NCBI GenBank assembly: GCA_932521035.1
Contig: OW051494.1
Span: 9,658,001 to 9,722,000 of the forward strand
Direction of reading: 5' to 3'
Length of the DNA: 64,000 bases
From: Oscheius dolichura
Taxonomy: Eukaryota; Nematoda; Chromadorea; Rhabditida; Rhabditidae
Position 1 is the stretch's first letter, and each line of letters opens with the position of its first letter. A model generated the notes under the pieces. The model was not told the origin of the DNA, did not search any database, and saw only the letters and a program-made list of their open reading frames with translations. This document shows, in pieces, positions 12,048 through 22,469 of this stretch. The translations under genes and the position numbers were made by a program.

Positions 12048-12881
12048 CTAAAAATGGCGTACTTGTCTCCCTCTCTCCTTGTAGAAATTCTCCCAATATT
12101 TGAGGGTATCCCCGCTTCCAAATTGTAGCGTGTGCTCAGGAAAATGCATATCCATCTCCGAATAGACGTCTGTTATCAGCTCTGAACAATAGAAAGTTCT
12201 CTCTCCGTCAGGGGTGACATTATTAGGTATGAATAGATCGTTATAGGGTGCTCCGAGGTAGGAAAGAGCTTTAGAGACGGCTTGAAGCTTTATGGACGAC
12301 GGGAGATCCACTCGGCAGAGCTGGAAAGGCTGAATTTTATAGGAAATTGTCTGTTTAAAGGACCCGCCAGGGACCTGTAGGTGCATCCATGGCTGGAAAC
12401 CGGGTCGGGCTTGCGGGCTCAAATGAGCCATGTATGCCTAGGCGGATTACTGTAGCATAAGAAAATGAGGCGAGCTATTCATAAAAAAACGCCATCAGAA
12501 CCGCCGTCAAAAACTGAATCAAATGAGCTAGGTTTCAGCCAATTTCTTCTTTTCTGTGAAAGTATTGTCGCTAAACAGAAAGCGTTCGCGTAGTCGCGGC
12601 GGGACCAGAGCTCTCAATCAGGCAAAATCAAGGGGGGCACCATTTTTCCCGCTTTTTCCGCTTACCTCAACAAAATGTGGCGCCTGCTTCCTGATTACAA
12701 TATCCAGAGCCTCCTCAACTACTCCATCTGAGGCAGCATGGATGACATTGAGCGCGTTGATAACAATAGCCACGTGGAAGAGATTTCCCGGAACTACATC
12801 CAATATGGCCTGTTCATAAGCATCAGGGGATGTTATTTTCCCGAAAAATATTAAATCTCCAGGCTGGGCTTTAGATAACAT
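12048..12881 (-). CDS. YiiX/C92-type permuted papain-like hydrolase
   Basis: Exons (minus): 12881-12666, then from 12374 (or 12350) to a stop at 12048; about 180 aa. The start MLSKAQPGDLIFFG carries the GDLI(F) block, then FHVAIV with VIHA, then TFYCSELI in exon 2. The order Gly-Asp-Leu, His-Val, His-Ala, Cys-Ser-Glu-Leu is the signature of the NlpC/P60-related YiiX/YaeF (C92) family, with a permuted Cys/His arrangement. Substrates in animals are not established to my knowledge; amidase or thioesterase-like activity is inferred. TTTTCAG lies one base before the ATG, so SL1 trans-splicing is likely. Exon 2 has two in-frame acceptors 24 nt apart that differ only in VPGGSFKQ. The 3' end could also splice at GTACGC, so the last four residues are uncertain. 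Confidence 0.75.
12470..12640 (+). repeat. Dispersed repeat family A, copy 2
   Basis: Same ordered blocks as the copy at 9340 (GTCAAAAACTGAATCAAATG, AGTATTGTCGCTAAACAGAA, CTCAATCAGGCAAAATCAAG). It fills most of the single intron of the YiiX-like gene, antisense to it. Confidence 0.7.
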
Positions 12882-13547
12882 CCTGAAAATTGGGAAAGCT
12901 ACTTGAAAAAGCCGAAAAATAGCCAAATTTTGGCGAAAAACGCTATTTTTCAGGAAATGGCTCATTTTTGAGTAAACGCGCCCGAAATTTATTAGTTTTT
13001 CCGCAAAATTAAACTTTTAAAAACATATTAAAGCAATAAATATAATAAAATTCCATAAAACCTACCTAGAGTGGCGAAAATAATAGTCAAAATTCCAAGT
13101 TGTCTGATATTTTCCTTTCAACGGCAGGGTAGCATGAAATCGTCCGAAAAATCGTCTAATCATTAATTTTTCTTACAGTTTTTTTCTTTAATCTACCGTT
13201 CTAATAGGCTGAATTATCTAAAAAAAGATGAAGACAGGAAGAAAAAATGTTATCAGCCTTGAGATCAGACCACATGGCCCGAGATGGGGGTTCTTTGATC
13301 GGGAAACTGGGCAGGGGCTGTTATTCGGGAAAAGGAAAAGGACCGAGATTAAACTGTAATTTAAAGGGCGGGAAAATTTGAAATGACGTTTAAAGGACTA
13401 TTAACTTAAAAAAATAAAATAAAATGGGGGAAAATGGCAACTTTTTGAACGAAGAGGACAGACCAGCGCGGCGCCAGCTGTCCTTGAAAGTTGGTCCCGG
13501 TTCCGCTTTCCGTTTAGCGGCTTTTGTGGGTCAGTCAACGAAAAATT

Positions 13548-13710
13548 GTCATCTAGTTCTATTCCAAAAAATAGGGTTACCATAACTGGCGGCGCGGGGC
13601 CTTTTGAGCAAAAGTGATCGGGATTTTCGATTTCGCCCCATTTTTCTTCCCGTGCCGCCAAAAAATCTCAAAGGTAGTCCTACTTTTTGGAAAAAGACTA
13701 GATCTACAGT
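13548..13710 (+). repeat. Inverted-repeat element family E, copy 3
   Basis: Best-preserved ends of the family: ATCTAGTTCTATTCCAAAAA at the left and TTTTTGGAAAAAGACTAGAT at the right are near-complementary. Core TTTTGAGCAAAAGTGATCGG. Located just downstream of the phospholipase B-like gene. No coding capacity. Confidence 0.8.
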
Positions 13711-13754
13711 ATGCCAATGATTTATTTATACAAATCCCTCGACGACGAAAAAGT

Positions 13755-16056
13755 CTAGAAATCAGCCGCCGGGGTCATGTACTTGCTGCAGTCTTTACTG
13801 TTCTCATTGGTTCGAAGGAATGGGCAATTCTGGAACATTTTCTAGTTTTCCTACGAAAAAAAAGTCAGAATACCGGATCAGGACAGCTCAGAGGAGCCGG
13901 GGCGGAGATGGATCCCTGTGTTGTTTTTGCGTTTACCGGCTCGAGCATATTCTTCCAGACCCAGGTGGAAACCAGGGCGTGACCCCATTGAGAGAAGTGG
14001 AAACAGTCCGGAGCGAAGAAATGACGATTTATGCTACCGTCAGGCTGAAAAATTAATTACAACACAGAGTTTATGAGAATTATTCGCTACAAATACGGTA
14101 CACTCGTTTTTAGGATTACTGTAACCGCGCGCCATCGAACTCGCGTAAACAGCGGGCGCGCGTTTAGTTGTAATTCGCCGAACCAACTTTTCATGCACTT
14201 TTCTCCCTTTTTTTAACATTTTTACAATTTTTAAATGAGCGGCTCCTTTTTGGATAAACCTACATTCATAGGAGGCGTAGTAACATCCCGGAAGAATGGC
14301 TGGGCAGTGAGGGTGAAGTCAGTCTTGTCGAATTTACCAGAAGTAGCCAGCGCGGTCTCATTGTCACAGTATTGCACACAGTACTGTAAGGTTAATCACA
14401 TGATTTATAAAAAATTTAGAAGCCCACCTGGGAGAGCTGCTGGTCAGTGAAGTTCTTGTTGGACTCGCAACCGCACTCATCCCTAAAATGGGTGGATTTT
14501 GGGCTCGGCCATCGATATTCCAATTCCTGCACCCGTAAAGTCTCGGCAGGAGGATAATCTTTATTCAAAATAATTACAAAACGGTGACGCTTTTATACCG
14601 TTGTCTTGCCGAGACTTTACGGATGCAGGGGACTATCGAGGGCCGAGCCGAGTTTTCAGGGGTCCTCTTTTCAGGGTTTTCAGCAACATTTCTGGGGGTT
14701 CTGCCCTTCTCCACGTTGTTTACCCCATTCCCGGCCCCTAGATTGCTCTCTCCGGCCGTAAAAATAAAAGAAAACGGCACTAACTCGTGTAATCGCTTGC
14801 AATAAAGTCGTCCGCTATCGGTCACCCTCAACACTTCCAAATGTAACATGCCCGTTAGTGATACGATTACACGTGGGATATTATCTTGAATGATCTGAAT
14901 AGCATCCGAAATATTCTGAATGCAAATATCTGGCTCGTATTTCTGAAAACGGGTATTTTTTTCCGTGCCGGACTCATAAAGCGAACCTGATGGCGGCAAT
15001 AGCCACAAGCGTCGTTTCCTCCGATGAAAATGTTCAACAGCTTCCAGTCTTCTTTCATATTTACCGCCTAAATTTTTTTTTAAAGTTATGTTTTAACGGT
15101 GTAAAGGGAATACCTCCGGATGGGCTTGGAGTGTTGTAACCAGATGGCGAGCCTGGCGAGGAAGATCATCACAGGTTGCACCAGGGACGGCCACATTCAA
15201 ATAAGCGACTTCCCAAACGTTGGAAGCACCAATTCCGAGGGAATAACCGAACAGCTTGGGGTTGTATTTCTTCAGAATATCTGAAAAAAGGGGAATTTAC
15301 CGTAATTTCGCGACAGAGGGCGGGCCCAGTTAGGTAACACATCCTCTGTCAAAATTTGCGGGGCTACAGATTTCTGTCGGGGCAGTTGAGATGTGACTGA
15401 ATTCGTTAGAATCGTCTTGAAGTGCTCTCCAACTAAATCTTTGAATTTTTGAAATCGACTAAGAAGTGGCAGAGATACGGACACAAACATCCGACGCTCC
15501 CGTCTACGCCCAAAGACGGGCGCGCCCGGTTTGAGATGGAGCGCGCGTATGAACGAAATCTAAAGGATACGGTAGTTTAATAAAATTGTCTAGAAATTCT
15601 ACAGTATCCTCTTGGAGAAAAATCTACAGTAACCCCAGAAACTAGAGAAATCCCTACTCGGAATGGAGACATGCTGCTCCAGTTCCATATCTCCTCCACC
15701 GTTGAAGGAGAGTCCACGGAATTGAAGAATGACCGACACTGGGTCATCAACCGGAGATCCGGCTCCATTTCCAGCCTAAAATGTCTTCCATTTTCTCCGA
15801 AAATTACCAAAATTTACGGTCAACGAGTCTCCCAGAGCCATGACGACGTTAATATCAGCCGGGCGCAGGGAATTCACATTGGTGGGACGGTTTTTACTCT
15901 TTTTCATCAGAACCGGGTCACAGGAATAATTAGCCACTCCGATATCATATTTAGGATCGGATTTGACATAACTCAGAGCCAAAAACAAGGCCAGACAGCC
16001 TAAATTTCGAATTAGAGGTTAAAAATCAAAGCCAACTTACCTAGAGGAGACCACAT
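13755..16056 (-). CDS. Phospholipase B-like GDSL lipase, secreted
   Basis: Exons (minus, 5' to 3'): 16056-16041, 15999-15818, 15775-15658, 15280-15114, 15067-14987, 14942-14785, 14482-14428, 14383-14264, 14044-13937, 13829-13755; 1080 nt, 359 aa, all phases agree. The N-terminus is hydrophobic (GCLALFLALSYVKS), fitting a signal peptide. Catalytic blocks of the PLB1/GDSL family are in order: RPADINVVMALGDSLTAGNG (nucleophile Ser about 64), YLNVAVPGA, NIFIGGNDAC (Asn about 179), IPRVIVSLTG, and PDCFHFSQWGH with Asp about 312 and His about 315. The C-terminal NCPFLRTNENS block is also typical of the family. The expected reaction is hydrolysis of acyl ester bonds in phospholipids or lysophospholipids outside the cell. 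Some introns carry repeats C and D. Intron 5 uses a GTTCGC donor. Confidence 0.9.
14060..14250 (-). repeat. Intronic repeat family D, copy in the lipase gene
   Basis: The plus-strand core reads GGATTACTGTAACCGCGCGC then CGCGTAAACAGCGGGCGCGC, followed by an AT-rich tail ending ACAATTTTTAAA. It occupies most of lipase intron 8. Orientation relative to host transcription is the same as in every other family D copy. Confidence 0.7.
14502..14649. repeat. Foldback repeat family B, complete copy
   Basis: 148 bp, the same length as the copy at 38262. Arms GGCTCGGCCATCGATATTCC and CCCGTAAAGTCTCGGCAGGA face CTTGCCGAGACTTTACGGAT and GAGGGCCGAGCC. Lies in intron 6 of the lipase gene. Confidence 0.88.
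15318..15535 (+). repeat. Dispersed repeat family C, copy 2
   Basis: Contains TTGCGGGGCTACAGATTTCT, CTTGAAGTGCTCTCCAACTA, ACGGACACAAACATCCGACG and CTCCCGTCTACGCCCAAAGA. Lies antisense in lipase intron 3. Confidence 0.75.
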
Positions 16057-16199
16057 GGCCAACTGTTCATCTCTTTATCTTATCAGATTTATAGGTCGGT
16101 GAAATGTTGCCGGTTACTGCCCTCGGGGAAGATTGGGGAAAACAAGACAGGTGGACCGAGGAAATTCGCCTCTTTCGCATGAGATTTTACTGGAGAGAA

Positions 16200-16415
16200 T
16201 ACTTGAGGGGGCGCGCTGCGTTACGTAACATATTTTCATTCAAAGTTTGTGAGGCTACACATTGTTTTGTCGGGAGGGTTGAGATGTGACTGGGTTTATT
16301 AGAATTGTCTTGGCGTGCTTCCCAACTGGGGTTTTGAATTTTAGAAATTGACCAAGAAATGACCGAGATACGGACACAAACACCCGACGCTCTCGTCCAG
16401 CCAAAAACGGGCGCA
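16200..16415 (+). repeat. Dispersed repeat family C, copy 3
   Basis: Contains GTTTGTGAGGCTACACATTG, CTTGGCGTGCTTCCCAACTG, ACGGACACAAACACCCGACG. Lies between the lipase start and the kinase 3' end. Confidence 0.7.
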
Positions 16416-16630
16416 CCCAAAATTCGGCGTCTTGTCCATGTAAAATTATGAAGTTGAAAAGTTATTGTAGGAGGAAACACCGACGGAAACTAGAGAATTG
16501 ATTGAAAAATCGTTTTCAACTTCAAGCCGAGAAGGAAAGACAAGAACCAAGAAAAGGAAGAGATACACGAAAAGAAGACAAGAAGCAAAACAACAGTGAA
16601 TGGCCCAAAGTTCTTTATTTGGATCTCGAT

Positions 16631-18032
16631 TTAGAAGAGGACGTGGGCACACGGTCCGCCAGCCTCCCAGTCGTAGGGGTATTCGCGGGATCCGGTCGAC
16701 TGCAGGGCCTGCCGCATCATACCGTAGATCTAAAATTTAGAGATTACTAAAAGGAGAAGGGAGACGGCCACCTGCTGATAGTTGGGTGCGTCGTAGTACT
16801 TCAGAGCATCGACGGCCGTCAGGATCTGGAAGAACTCCTGAGGACACGGCGGCGGGAAGAGCTGGTGCGGCGAGGCGCGGACGTTCTTCTTGAACTCGCC
16901 GACTTGAGCCATATCCTGGATATCCTTCCACGGCAGGCGGCCGTACGTCAGCTCGACTTGCATGTAGATCCAGACCTCGACGTCGTCTTTGCGACACAGC
17001 TCACGCTGGAGATGACACGAGATGGGAGCGTAGCGCACGGTGCCGCGGAAGCCGGCAGCCTGACGAGGCTTGCGAATCACTCCCTGGTCATTCGTGAATT
17101 TCCGGCACATCCCGAAGTCCAGGATGTAAACCTTGCGCAGTTCGTTGAGTTCGGCGCGGCCGATCGTGTAGTTGCCGGGCTTCACGTCACGATGCAAGTA
17201 GCCGATCGAATGCAAGTCTGAAAAACGCGTATCAATTAGAGGGAAAAATAGGGCGGCTGCACCCGTACCACCTCGGCAGCAGAAAGAACAGAAAAATGAT
17301 GGTGCGCAGTCAAAAATCTTTTCACCTGACGAGATGGTATGGGTACGGGCGGCAGGCGCGCATTCAAAGGTCAATTTTGAGGAATCGCGCCAAAAATTGG
17401 TTATAATTCCATAATTTTTGGACCATTTTCGGAGATCTAAAAGCCGAATGGAAGCGTTTTCCAAGCCTGATCTGGCTACCAAAAGTGGCGGAGAAATAAG
17501 CGAGATAGGGTCACTGGAAGCCGGCCAAACGTTCAAACGGGCGCGCACGGGTGCGCCACCCGTAAAATCAACAGCCAAATGAATTGCGGCAGCCGAGACG
17601 GTACGGGTGCGCGCACGATGAAAAAAGAGCCAACAACAAGTACGGTAACGTACCCTCCAGAGCTTCGAGGGCCTGAATGCCGACGGACAGCGAGCATCCC
17701 ATGGTGAGATGCTGTCCGGGGCCGCCTTTGTTCAGGTCCTGGAGCGACTTGCCGACGAGCGTCATGGCGACGTAGTTGAAGGTCCCGTAGCGGCCCTTGT
17801 CCTCGATCTTGCAGAAGTGGCGTGAGTTTCTCTTCGTCAGCTCCGTCAGCACGTAGACTTCCAGCTTGAGGACTTGGATCTGCTCGTTGCAGCCTTCGAC
17901 CTTCAGGGCGTATTGGCCGGTCGCATCACGGACGCGGTAGACGGCGCCGAAGCCACCCTCGCCGAGTTTCTTCTCAATCGTCCAGCGGTCGATCTGCTGG
18001 CCAGGATGTAGTTGAACCAATTCGGCGGCCAT
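16631..18032 (-). CDS. CK1-family serine/threonine kinase, small nematode type
   Basis: Exons (minus): 18032-17654, 17217-16772, 16729-16631; 924 nt, 307 aa. Kinase motifs in order: glycine loop LGEGGFGAVY (residues 23-32), ATP-anchoring Lys44 in QYALKVEG, catalytic loop LHRDVKPGN (Asp137), metal-binding DFG (160-162), and ELTYGRLPWKDI in the C-lobe. The HRDVKPGN and GRLPW blocks mark the CK1/TTBK group, which is greatly expanded in nematodes and often expressed in the male germline. At about 300 aa it is little more than a catalytic domain. The usual DVWSWIYM reads DVEVWIYM here, but no catalytic residue is lost. An acceptor CTTTCAG lies 18 bases before the ATG; an upstream ORF (about 18275-18190) does not splice in phase, so SL trans-splicing is likely. 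A nearly identical 3' fragment lies at 37.4 kb. Confidence 0.9.
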
Positions 18033-18839
18033 TGCTGGTAGTTGTTGTTTCTGAAAGTACACATTATTCTCAGTAAAACGTATGATACGCGCACCAGATA
18101 AGCGCGAATTGGTGCGCGTACGACCCGAAAAAAGCCGAAAAAAGTAGCCAAAAGCAGCAAACAAAGTCACGAAAAGCAGCAAAGTTACCTTGGGAGAAGG
18201 TAGAGAAAGCCGACCGTCCCGAAGGCAACCAGCGGGCTAGGCTGACTGCTCCCGGAGATTTCCTGGTCGACCATTTCTCACTTGGTTTTTACCAGGTACA
18301 GACCAATTTTTTACCTTTTTTTACTTCGCTTTTACCAGAATTAATCCCGTTTTACCGCGTCTGACTTCGCTTTCACCATTTTCCCACTGTAAAAGGTCTA
18401 TTTTCGGCTGAAAAAGAAATGGAACTGATTGAAGGCAAAAAAATGGGTAGAGCGAAGCTTCTTGCGCGCGCTAGCCTCGTATCTCGGCGGGGAAACGGGC
18501 TCTTTCTCAAATTTTTATTGTACAATAACAAGCACGCTTTTTTCATGTTATGGAGTACAGTATTAGTGACGTTTTGATCTCGAAATGGCCAAGAAAAACG
18601 CTTGATTTCAGCGCTTGAACTTGAAGTCCCGTTCAAATAGACCAAAAGTACCGTAGATTCAGGAAATACACCTCTTTTTCTAATTTCCACAGGTGATAAG
18701 CGGCGGCGCTTTATAGAGAATGCAGTGGCAATCAATCTATTACCAGAATTGCTCAAATAATTGGAAATGTTAACTTTTAACGGTGGAAACTGTCCCTGCG
18801 GTGTACAACTCGGCTCGGCATCAACGTTTGATCAGTGTC

Positions 18840-18990
18840 ATCCACAATTATCATCACCATTTCTCAAAAATGAAGCGAAACTATAAAGGAAGCCCGATGA
18901 ACCGTTGAAATTGCTTGATTGAGCGCACTGGTTCCTGCACGCACGCTTTCTGTCTTGCGACAATACTTTTCACTGAAAGGAGAAATTGAG
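18840..18990 (-). repeat. Dispersed repeat family A, inverted copy
   Basis: Reverse complement reads AGTATTGTCGCAAGACAGAA then GCGCTCAATCAAGCAATTTC, matching the copies at 9340 and 12470 in order. Confidence 0.65.
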
Positions 18991-19485
18991 AAACGAGAAT
19001 AAAAGAGTTGCATCGGCCGGGAATCGAACCCCCCGCCACGCCACGCCAACTCAACGGCGAGAGGACAGGGAGCAGAGACAGCTGGATGAGCAAGAGAACA
19101 TCCTCAACCAAGAGAGGCAGCCGGCTAAAGACGGACAACAACTGGAGGAGCAGGCATTCCGGGAACATGAACATGTCGAGTATTTCAGACACCGGGAACG
19201 AGTTTATGAGCTGCTACGACAGGACGATGAGACGAGACGGCAAGCTCGGGTATTGAGAGAACAGCGCCAGGTGAATGAGCGGGAAAGAAGATTCCCCGGG
19301 AACTTCAGAGGCCAGCAGATCCAGTGGAACACATTCAGCCAGAATGTCTACCCCAGGGGCTATGAACAGGTTTTTTTTCCAGTTTTTTAAATATTACAAG
19401 CAATTTTAGGCAGCCCCGGTATCCACTGCCCCGCCAGGACGTCCACCAGCCCATATTCTTCAACAATATGCAATCCAACCTGTAA
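18986..19485 (+). CDS. Hypothetical highly charged protein
   Basis: Proposed exons 18986-19369 and 19414-19485; 151 aa. From about residue 20 the protein is dominated by Arg, Glu and Gln with heptad-like spacing (for example QRREDREQRQLDEQENILNQ), suggesting a coiled coil. The end is Pro/Asn-rich (PRYPLPRQDVHQPI). No family is recognised. The first about 17 codons run through repeat A and a tRNA-Gly-like fragment, so the true start may lie further downstream or in an unseen exon. An alternative acceptor four bases earlier (AATTTTAG) gives a different C-terminus. Codon use resembles neighbouring genes. Confidence 0.45.
19004..19037 (-). pseudogene. 3' fragment of a tRNA-Gly-like gene
   Basis: On the minus strand GGTTCGATTCCCGGCCGATG with CA following matches the T loop and 3' acceptor half of nematode tRNA-Gly. 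The T stem is mispaired and no 5' half follows, so no cloverleaf forms. The shorter sequence AAGAGTTGCATCGGCCGGGA recurs in the same orientation near 19793-19812. Confidence 0.6.
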
Positions 19486-19789
19486 TTCTTCAACAAATGG
19501 TAGGTTTCTGACATGCTGTATTAAATTTTCTTCTAGTAGCAGATTAATTTCAATTTTTCGCCGGCTTTTGTTCTTCCAAATGAGCGCAATTCTCAGTATT
19601 TCCCACAGATGGGAGGATCTCCATATCAATGAGCCGAAGAAGAAAAAAACTATGATATACACCAGGACATAAGGTTGTAAATAAAATAAACGGTTGTATT
19701 TATCATTTTTAATCTGTATTAGACTCGTGGAGTACAAAATATAGGGAAAGAAGGTTGAAATGAGAGTAGGGTACCAAAATAAAAAAGCA

Positions 19790-19813
19790 AAAAAGAGTTG
19801 CATCGGCCGGGAA
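19790..19813 (-). repeat. Second copy of the tRNA-Gly 3'-end fragment
   Basis: AAGAGTTGCATCGGCCGGGA matches 19004-19023 exactly over 20 bases, then diverges (GGAAACGG against GGAATCGAAC). The two copies are direct repeats flanking the charged-protein ORF. From 19.85 to 20.48 kb I see no gene. Confidence 0.6.
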
Positions 19814-20487
19814 ACGGAAAGAAAGTTTCACTGTGAGCTGCTCCTCTCCCCTTCCTGTGAGCACATCGACAACACGATAACCTTTTATGTTAATACATTA
19901 TTATCCTAACCCAGAAAGCGGGATTCTTTTTAAAGTATCTATTTCCGCTACGCTTTTGGAGCAAAATGTTGTTAGCTGAAAGAATTTTGGTTTCTATCAA
20001 AAAAGGGGCAAAACCAACCAATTTGAATTCTCCGTGCTTCAGCCAATCCTATTTGATAATAGGCGTTAACTAGGAGTTCAGATGTTTGGCTCTTCGTTGC
20101 TTTACTTCAAATAGTAATAGCCGAATATTTGGAAGTCTGTCTGTGGTTCTTCTTAATGATTTCTTCTGCAAAATTAATATCATTAATACCCAACCTAAAA
20201 AATGGATGTGCTCATTAGTAATTTTACAGCTGATAAATGCCGTGCAGAACCCACTTTTCCAATGAATTTGCTCCAGACTTCTCTGTGTTATCGCATTCGT
20301 CTTTGCAGAGTAATTTCTGATGGTAGTTCATCGCTGTGTTTGTCACGGCGGCATTGGTATTCCGGTGATACAGACTTCACATCATCAGCATCACTCCTAA
20401 ATCATCTTTATACTATTTAAAAGAAGATTGAAGAAAAACTGGGCAAACCCTCTCCAAATGGGAAATGAAAAAAAAGAAAAAAGTATT

Positions 20488-20569
20488 TGACAAGGGCGGG
20501 ATTCGAACCCGCGCCTCCGGAGAGACTGCGACCTGAACGCAGCGCCTTAGACCTCTCGGCCACCTTGCC
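20488..20569 (-). tRNA. tRNA-Leu(CAG)
   Basis: Reverse complement folds as a type II tRNA: acceptor GGCAAGG with CCTTGTC, anticodon arm CTGCG/TTCAGGT/CGCAG with anticodon CAG, long variable arm (TCTCTCCGGAGGCG), T arm GGTTCGAATCC, discriminator A. 82 nt. No intron. Free-standing between genes. Confidence 0.95.
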
Positions 20570-20764
20570 ATGGCTATAGCGGCAACCGGTCCAGTATAGG
20601 TTGTCGGCCACTGGTCAATTACTGCCATATAGCGGATTAGGATGCAAATGAGCCGGGGAAAGAGACATGGCGCGTAATTTCAACTGCTATAATCTTTTTT
20701 TCAAGCCAAATGAACCGCTACAGTGGCGTTTTTGTTGAAAATTTCTTTATTTTTCGATTCTTAC

Positions 20765-20897
20765 CTTTGCTGGTGCATTCTTCACATATCTCCTGTCTGC
20801 TGGCTTCCTTGTATTCTCTAAAATTTGAACGATAAATTTCTTGGTATGTTTTTGCAGATACGAGATTTGCTTTAGCATTAACATTATCATTAACCAT
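20765..20897 (-). CDS. Possible first exon of an unidentified gene
   Basis: An ATG at 20897 preceded by TTATAG (acceptor-like) opens 44 codons plus one base and ends at a good donor (AAAG, then GTAAGAATCG). The peptide is polar and ends EASRQEICEECTSK with a CEEC pair. No downstream exon could be joined before the tRNA gene at 20569. It may be a gene remnant or the first exon of a gene with a distant second exon. Confidence 0.3.
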
Positions 20898-21429
20898 TAC
20901 AGCGTTCTATAATTCTATATAAAGAAAATGGCCTGAGCTCAAGTTTTTCGCCTCGGCGCCTATTGGAAGCTCGACCTATATAAAGGAAACCATAAAAAAC
21001 AATAAGTCTCATAAGAAAATCGCACGAAATTAATGCGGCCAGAAATATTTTCGTTCAAGGCGTCTGTGGAGGCCCGGTGCAGCGAATCTACCCGCCTCCG
21101 GTGTTCCTTTCGAAAACTAATGACGTCCTACTACTTTTTCTGACTCCTTTTCTTATACTCCCTGTGTTCTTGGAACCAGCAGGACAATCAACATACCTTT
21201 TCGAGGAAGCCAAAGAAGGAATAAGCCATAGAAAGAGACAGAATAGTGGAGAATATTGTTTGAAGGGGACACGATTTTTTGTGCAGATTATTGGAGACTA
21301 AACGGGGTGAATCGTCGTGGATCGGAGTTTCTAGTCCTTTTCTTACAGGGAGATCTCAACCTGCCCTTTCAACAATAGCCATTCTAGCTAATGCTGGTCC
21401 ATAAATAGAGACCGCATGCTTCCATCGTT

Positions 21430-21845
21430 TTGTAGCGCCTGAAAATAGTACCATTTTTGAGATGTTTAGAGTCTTCTTACCTTTAAAAACATAAAAAATA
21501 CATAGAGAAATGAGAAAATTCTAGTTGGAATGTAGACGGGGCATCGCCTGAAAATTGATTGGTCTTGGAAAATGGGATGAGTTTCTTACCTTTGAAACAT
21601 AAAAAAAACATCAATAGAAGAAAAGGAAAATTTCCGTTTGGGCTGTAGAAAAGACGGGGCAACGCCTGAAACTACCGTATTCTAATAGAAAAAGAGAGCG
21701 CTTACCTTTGGCAAAGAAAAATACAGCAAAAAACAACAAATAGCATCAAAAGAAGAGAAAAATTCCAGTTGGAATGGAGAAAAGACGGGGCAACGCCTGA
21801 AATAACCGTATGTCTTTTGTTAGAATAAACTTTCTTACCTTTAAA
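21430..21845 (-). repeat. Mini-exon array F1, paired with SL1 RNA gene 1
   Basis: On the minus strand at least three units of about 65-80 nt occur in tandem. Each starts after a TTTCAG-type acceptor with GCGTTGCCCCGTCTTTTC, continues ATTCCAACTGGAATTTTTC-like sequence and ends with a CAAAG, GTAAG donor; short introns of about 40-60 nt separate them. Related arrays lie at 34.1, 40.4, 61.2 and 62.4 kb. Unit lengths differ by one or two bases, so the frame is not maintained through the array, which argues that it is decayed or non-coding. Confidence 0.6.
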
Positions 21846-22302
21846 ATAACAAAACAAACAAAAAACAAGCTTGATCCCCAGATCAAGGCGGGATGGACTC
21901 CTTGTTCTTCTGACTACTCCGGGTGGAGCAGCGCCATCGACCGGCCCATTTCCCAGGACTGAAAGTCGTTATTCGTTGACGGGAAAGTATGATTTCCAGG
22001 TAGAAATTGAAGAAATAAATAACATGAGGAAGAAGGAATAGAAAAGACGGCTGTTGGCCGTGAAAGAAGTGAGTGGAATGTGAGCTGGGAAGCGAAAAAG
22101 GGGGACGCAAAAAATTCGCTTCCTTTCCGTTATTTTCAAGCTGCTTTTCTTCGAAATTCTTCGCTGTTGGAATGGGGTAATAAATCAAAGAAAAGAAAGC
22201 AAAAAGAATGAAAAATGGGTAGGGCAATGAGACTCCACCGTGCCGACTTGGATAGTCTCGGCAGCTACCGAACGCTATCAGCCGTGGCGAGGTGTTTTCG
22301 TC

Positions 22303-22401
22303 GGTTTAATTACCCAAGTTTGAGGTACTAACTGCCTTCCGACCCTATGAAAATAGCGGTTGAGAATGAATTTTGGAACGGCTTCCCCCTTGAAGGGAGG
22401 C
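22303..22401 (+). ncRNA. sls-1: SL1 spliced-leader RNA gene 1
   Basis: Begins with the complete 22-nt SL1 leader (GGTTTAATTACCCAAG, then TTTGAG) directly followed by a GT donor at 22325. A body of about 45 nt leads to the Sm-binding site AATTTTGGA (22369-22377) and a terminal hairpin GCTTCCC/GGGAGGC. This is the architecture of nematode SL snRNAs, which donate their 5' exon to pre-mRNAs by trans-splicing. Bases upstream (CTTGGATAGTCTCGGC, CTATCAGCCGTG) are conserved with the other copies and probably form the snRNA promoter. Confidence 0.95.
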
Positions 22402-22469
22402 AACAAATACCGACCTTCTGGCCTATCCTGACCCGGAATTGTCTAAACCCTCCCTTTGAGGTTAAAATC

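Noticed and set aside
18190-18275. Upstream ATG exon (MVDQEISGSSQ) as the first exon of the CK1-like kinase
   Set aside because: Its donor leaves phase 2, while the kinase exon needs phase 0, so it would shift the kinase frame. It is more likely 5' UTR or unrelated.
18373-18756. 127-codon minus-strand ORF upstream of the kinase
   Set aside because: No splice signals or motifs, Ser/Arg-rich composition typical of random frames here.
19387-19803. 138-codon hydrophobic minus-strand ORF
   Set aside because: AT-rich, overlaps the 3' exon of the plus-strand charged-protein gene, and its ATG lies in the tRNA-Gly fragment. No splice context. Not excluded, but unsupported.
20413-20628. Minus-strand ORFs over the tRNA-Leu gene
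   Set aside because: They are translations of the tRNA itself (the RVRIPPLS-type peptide is a well-known artefact).
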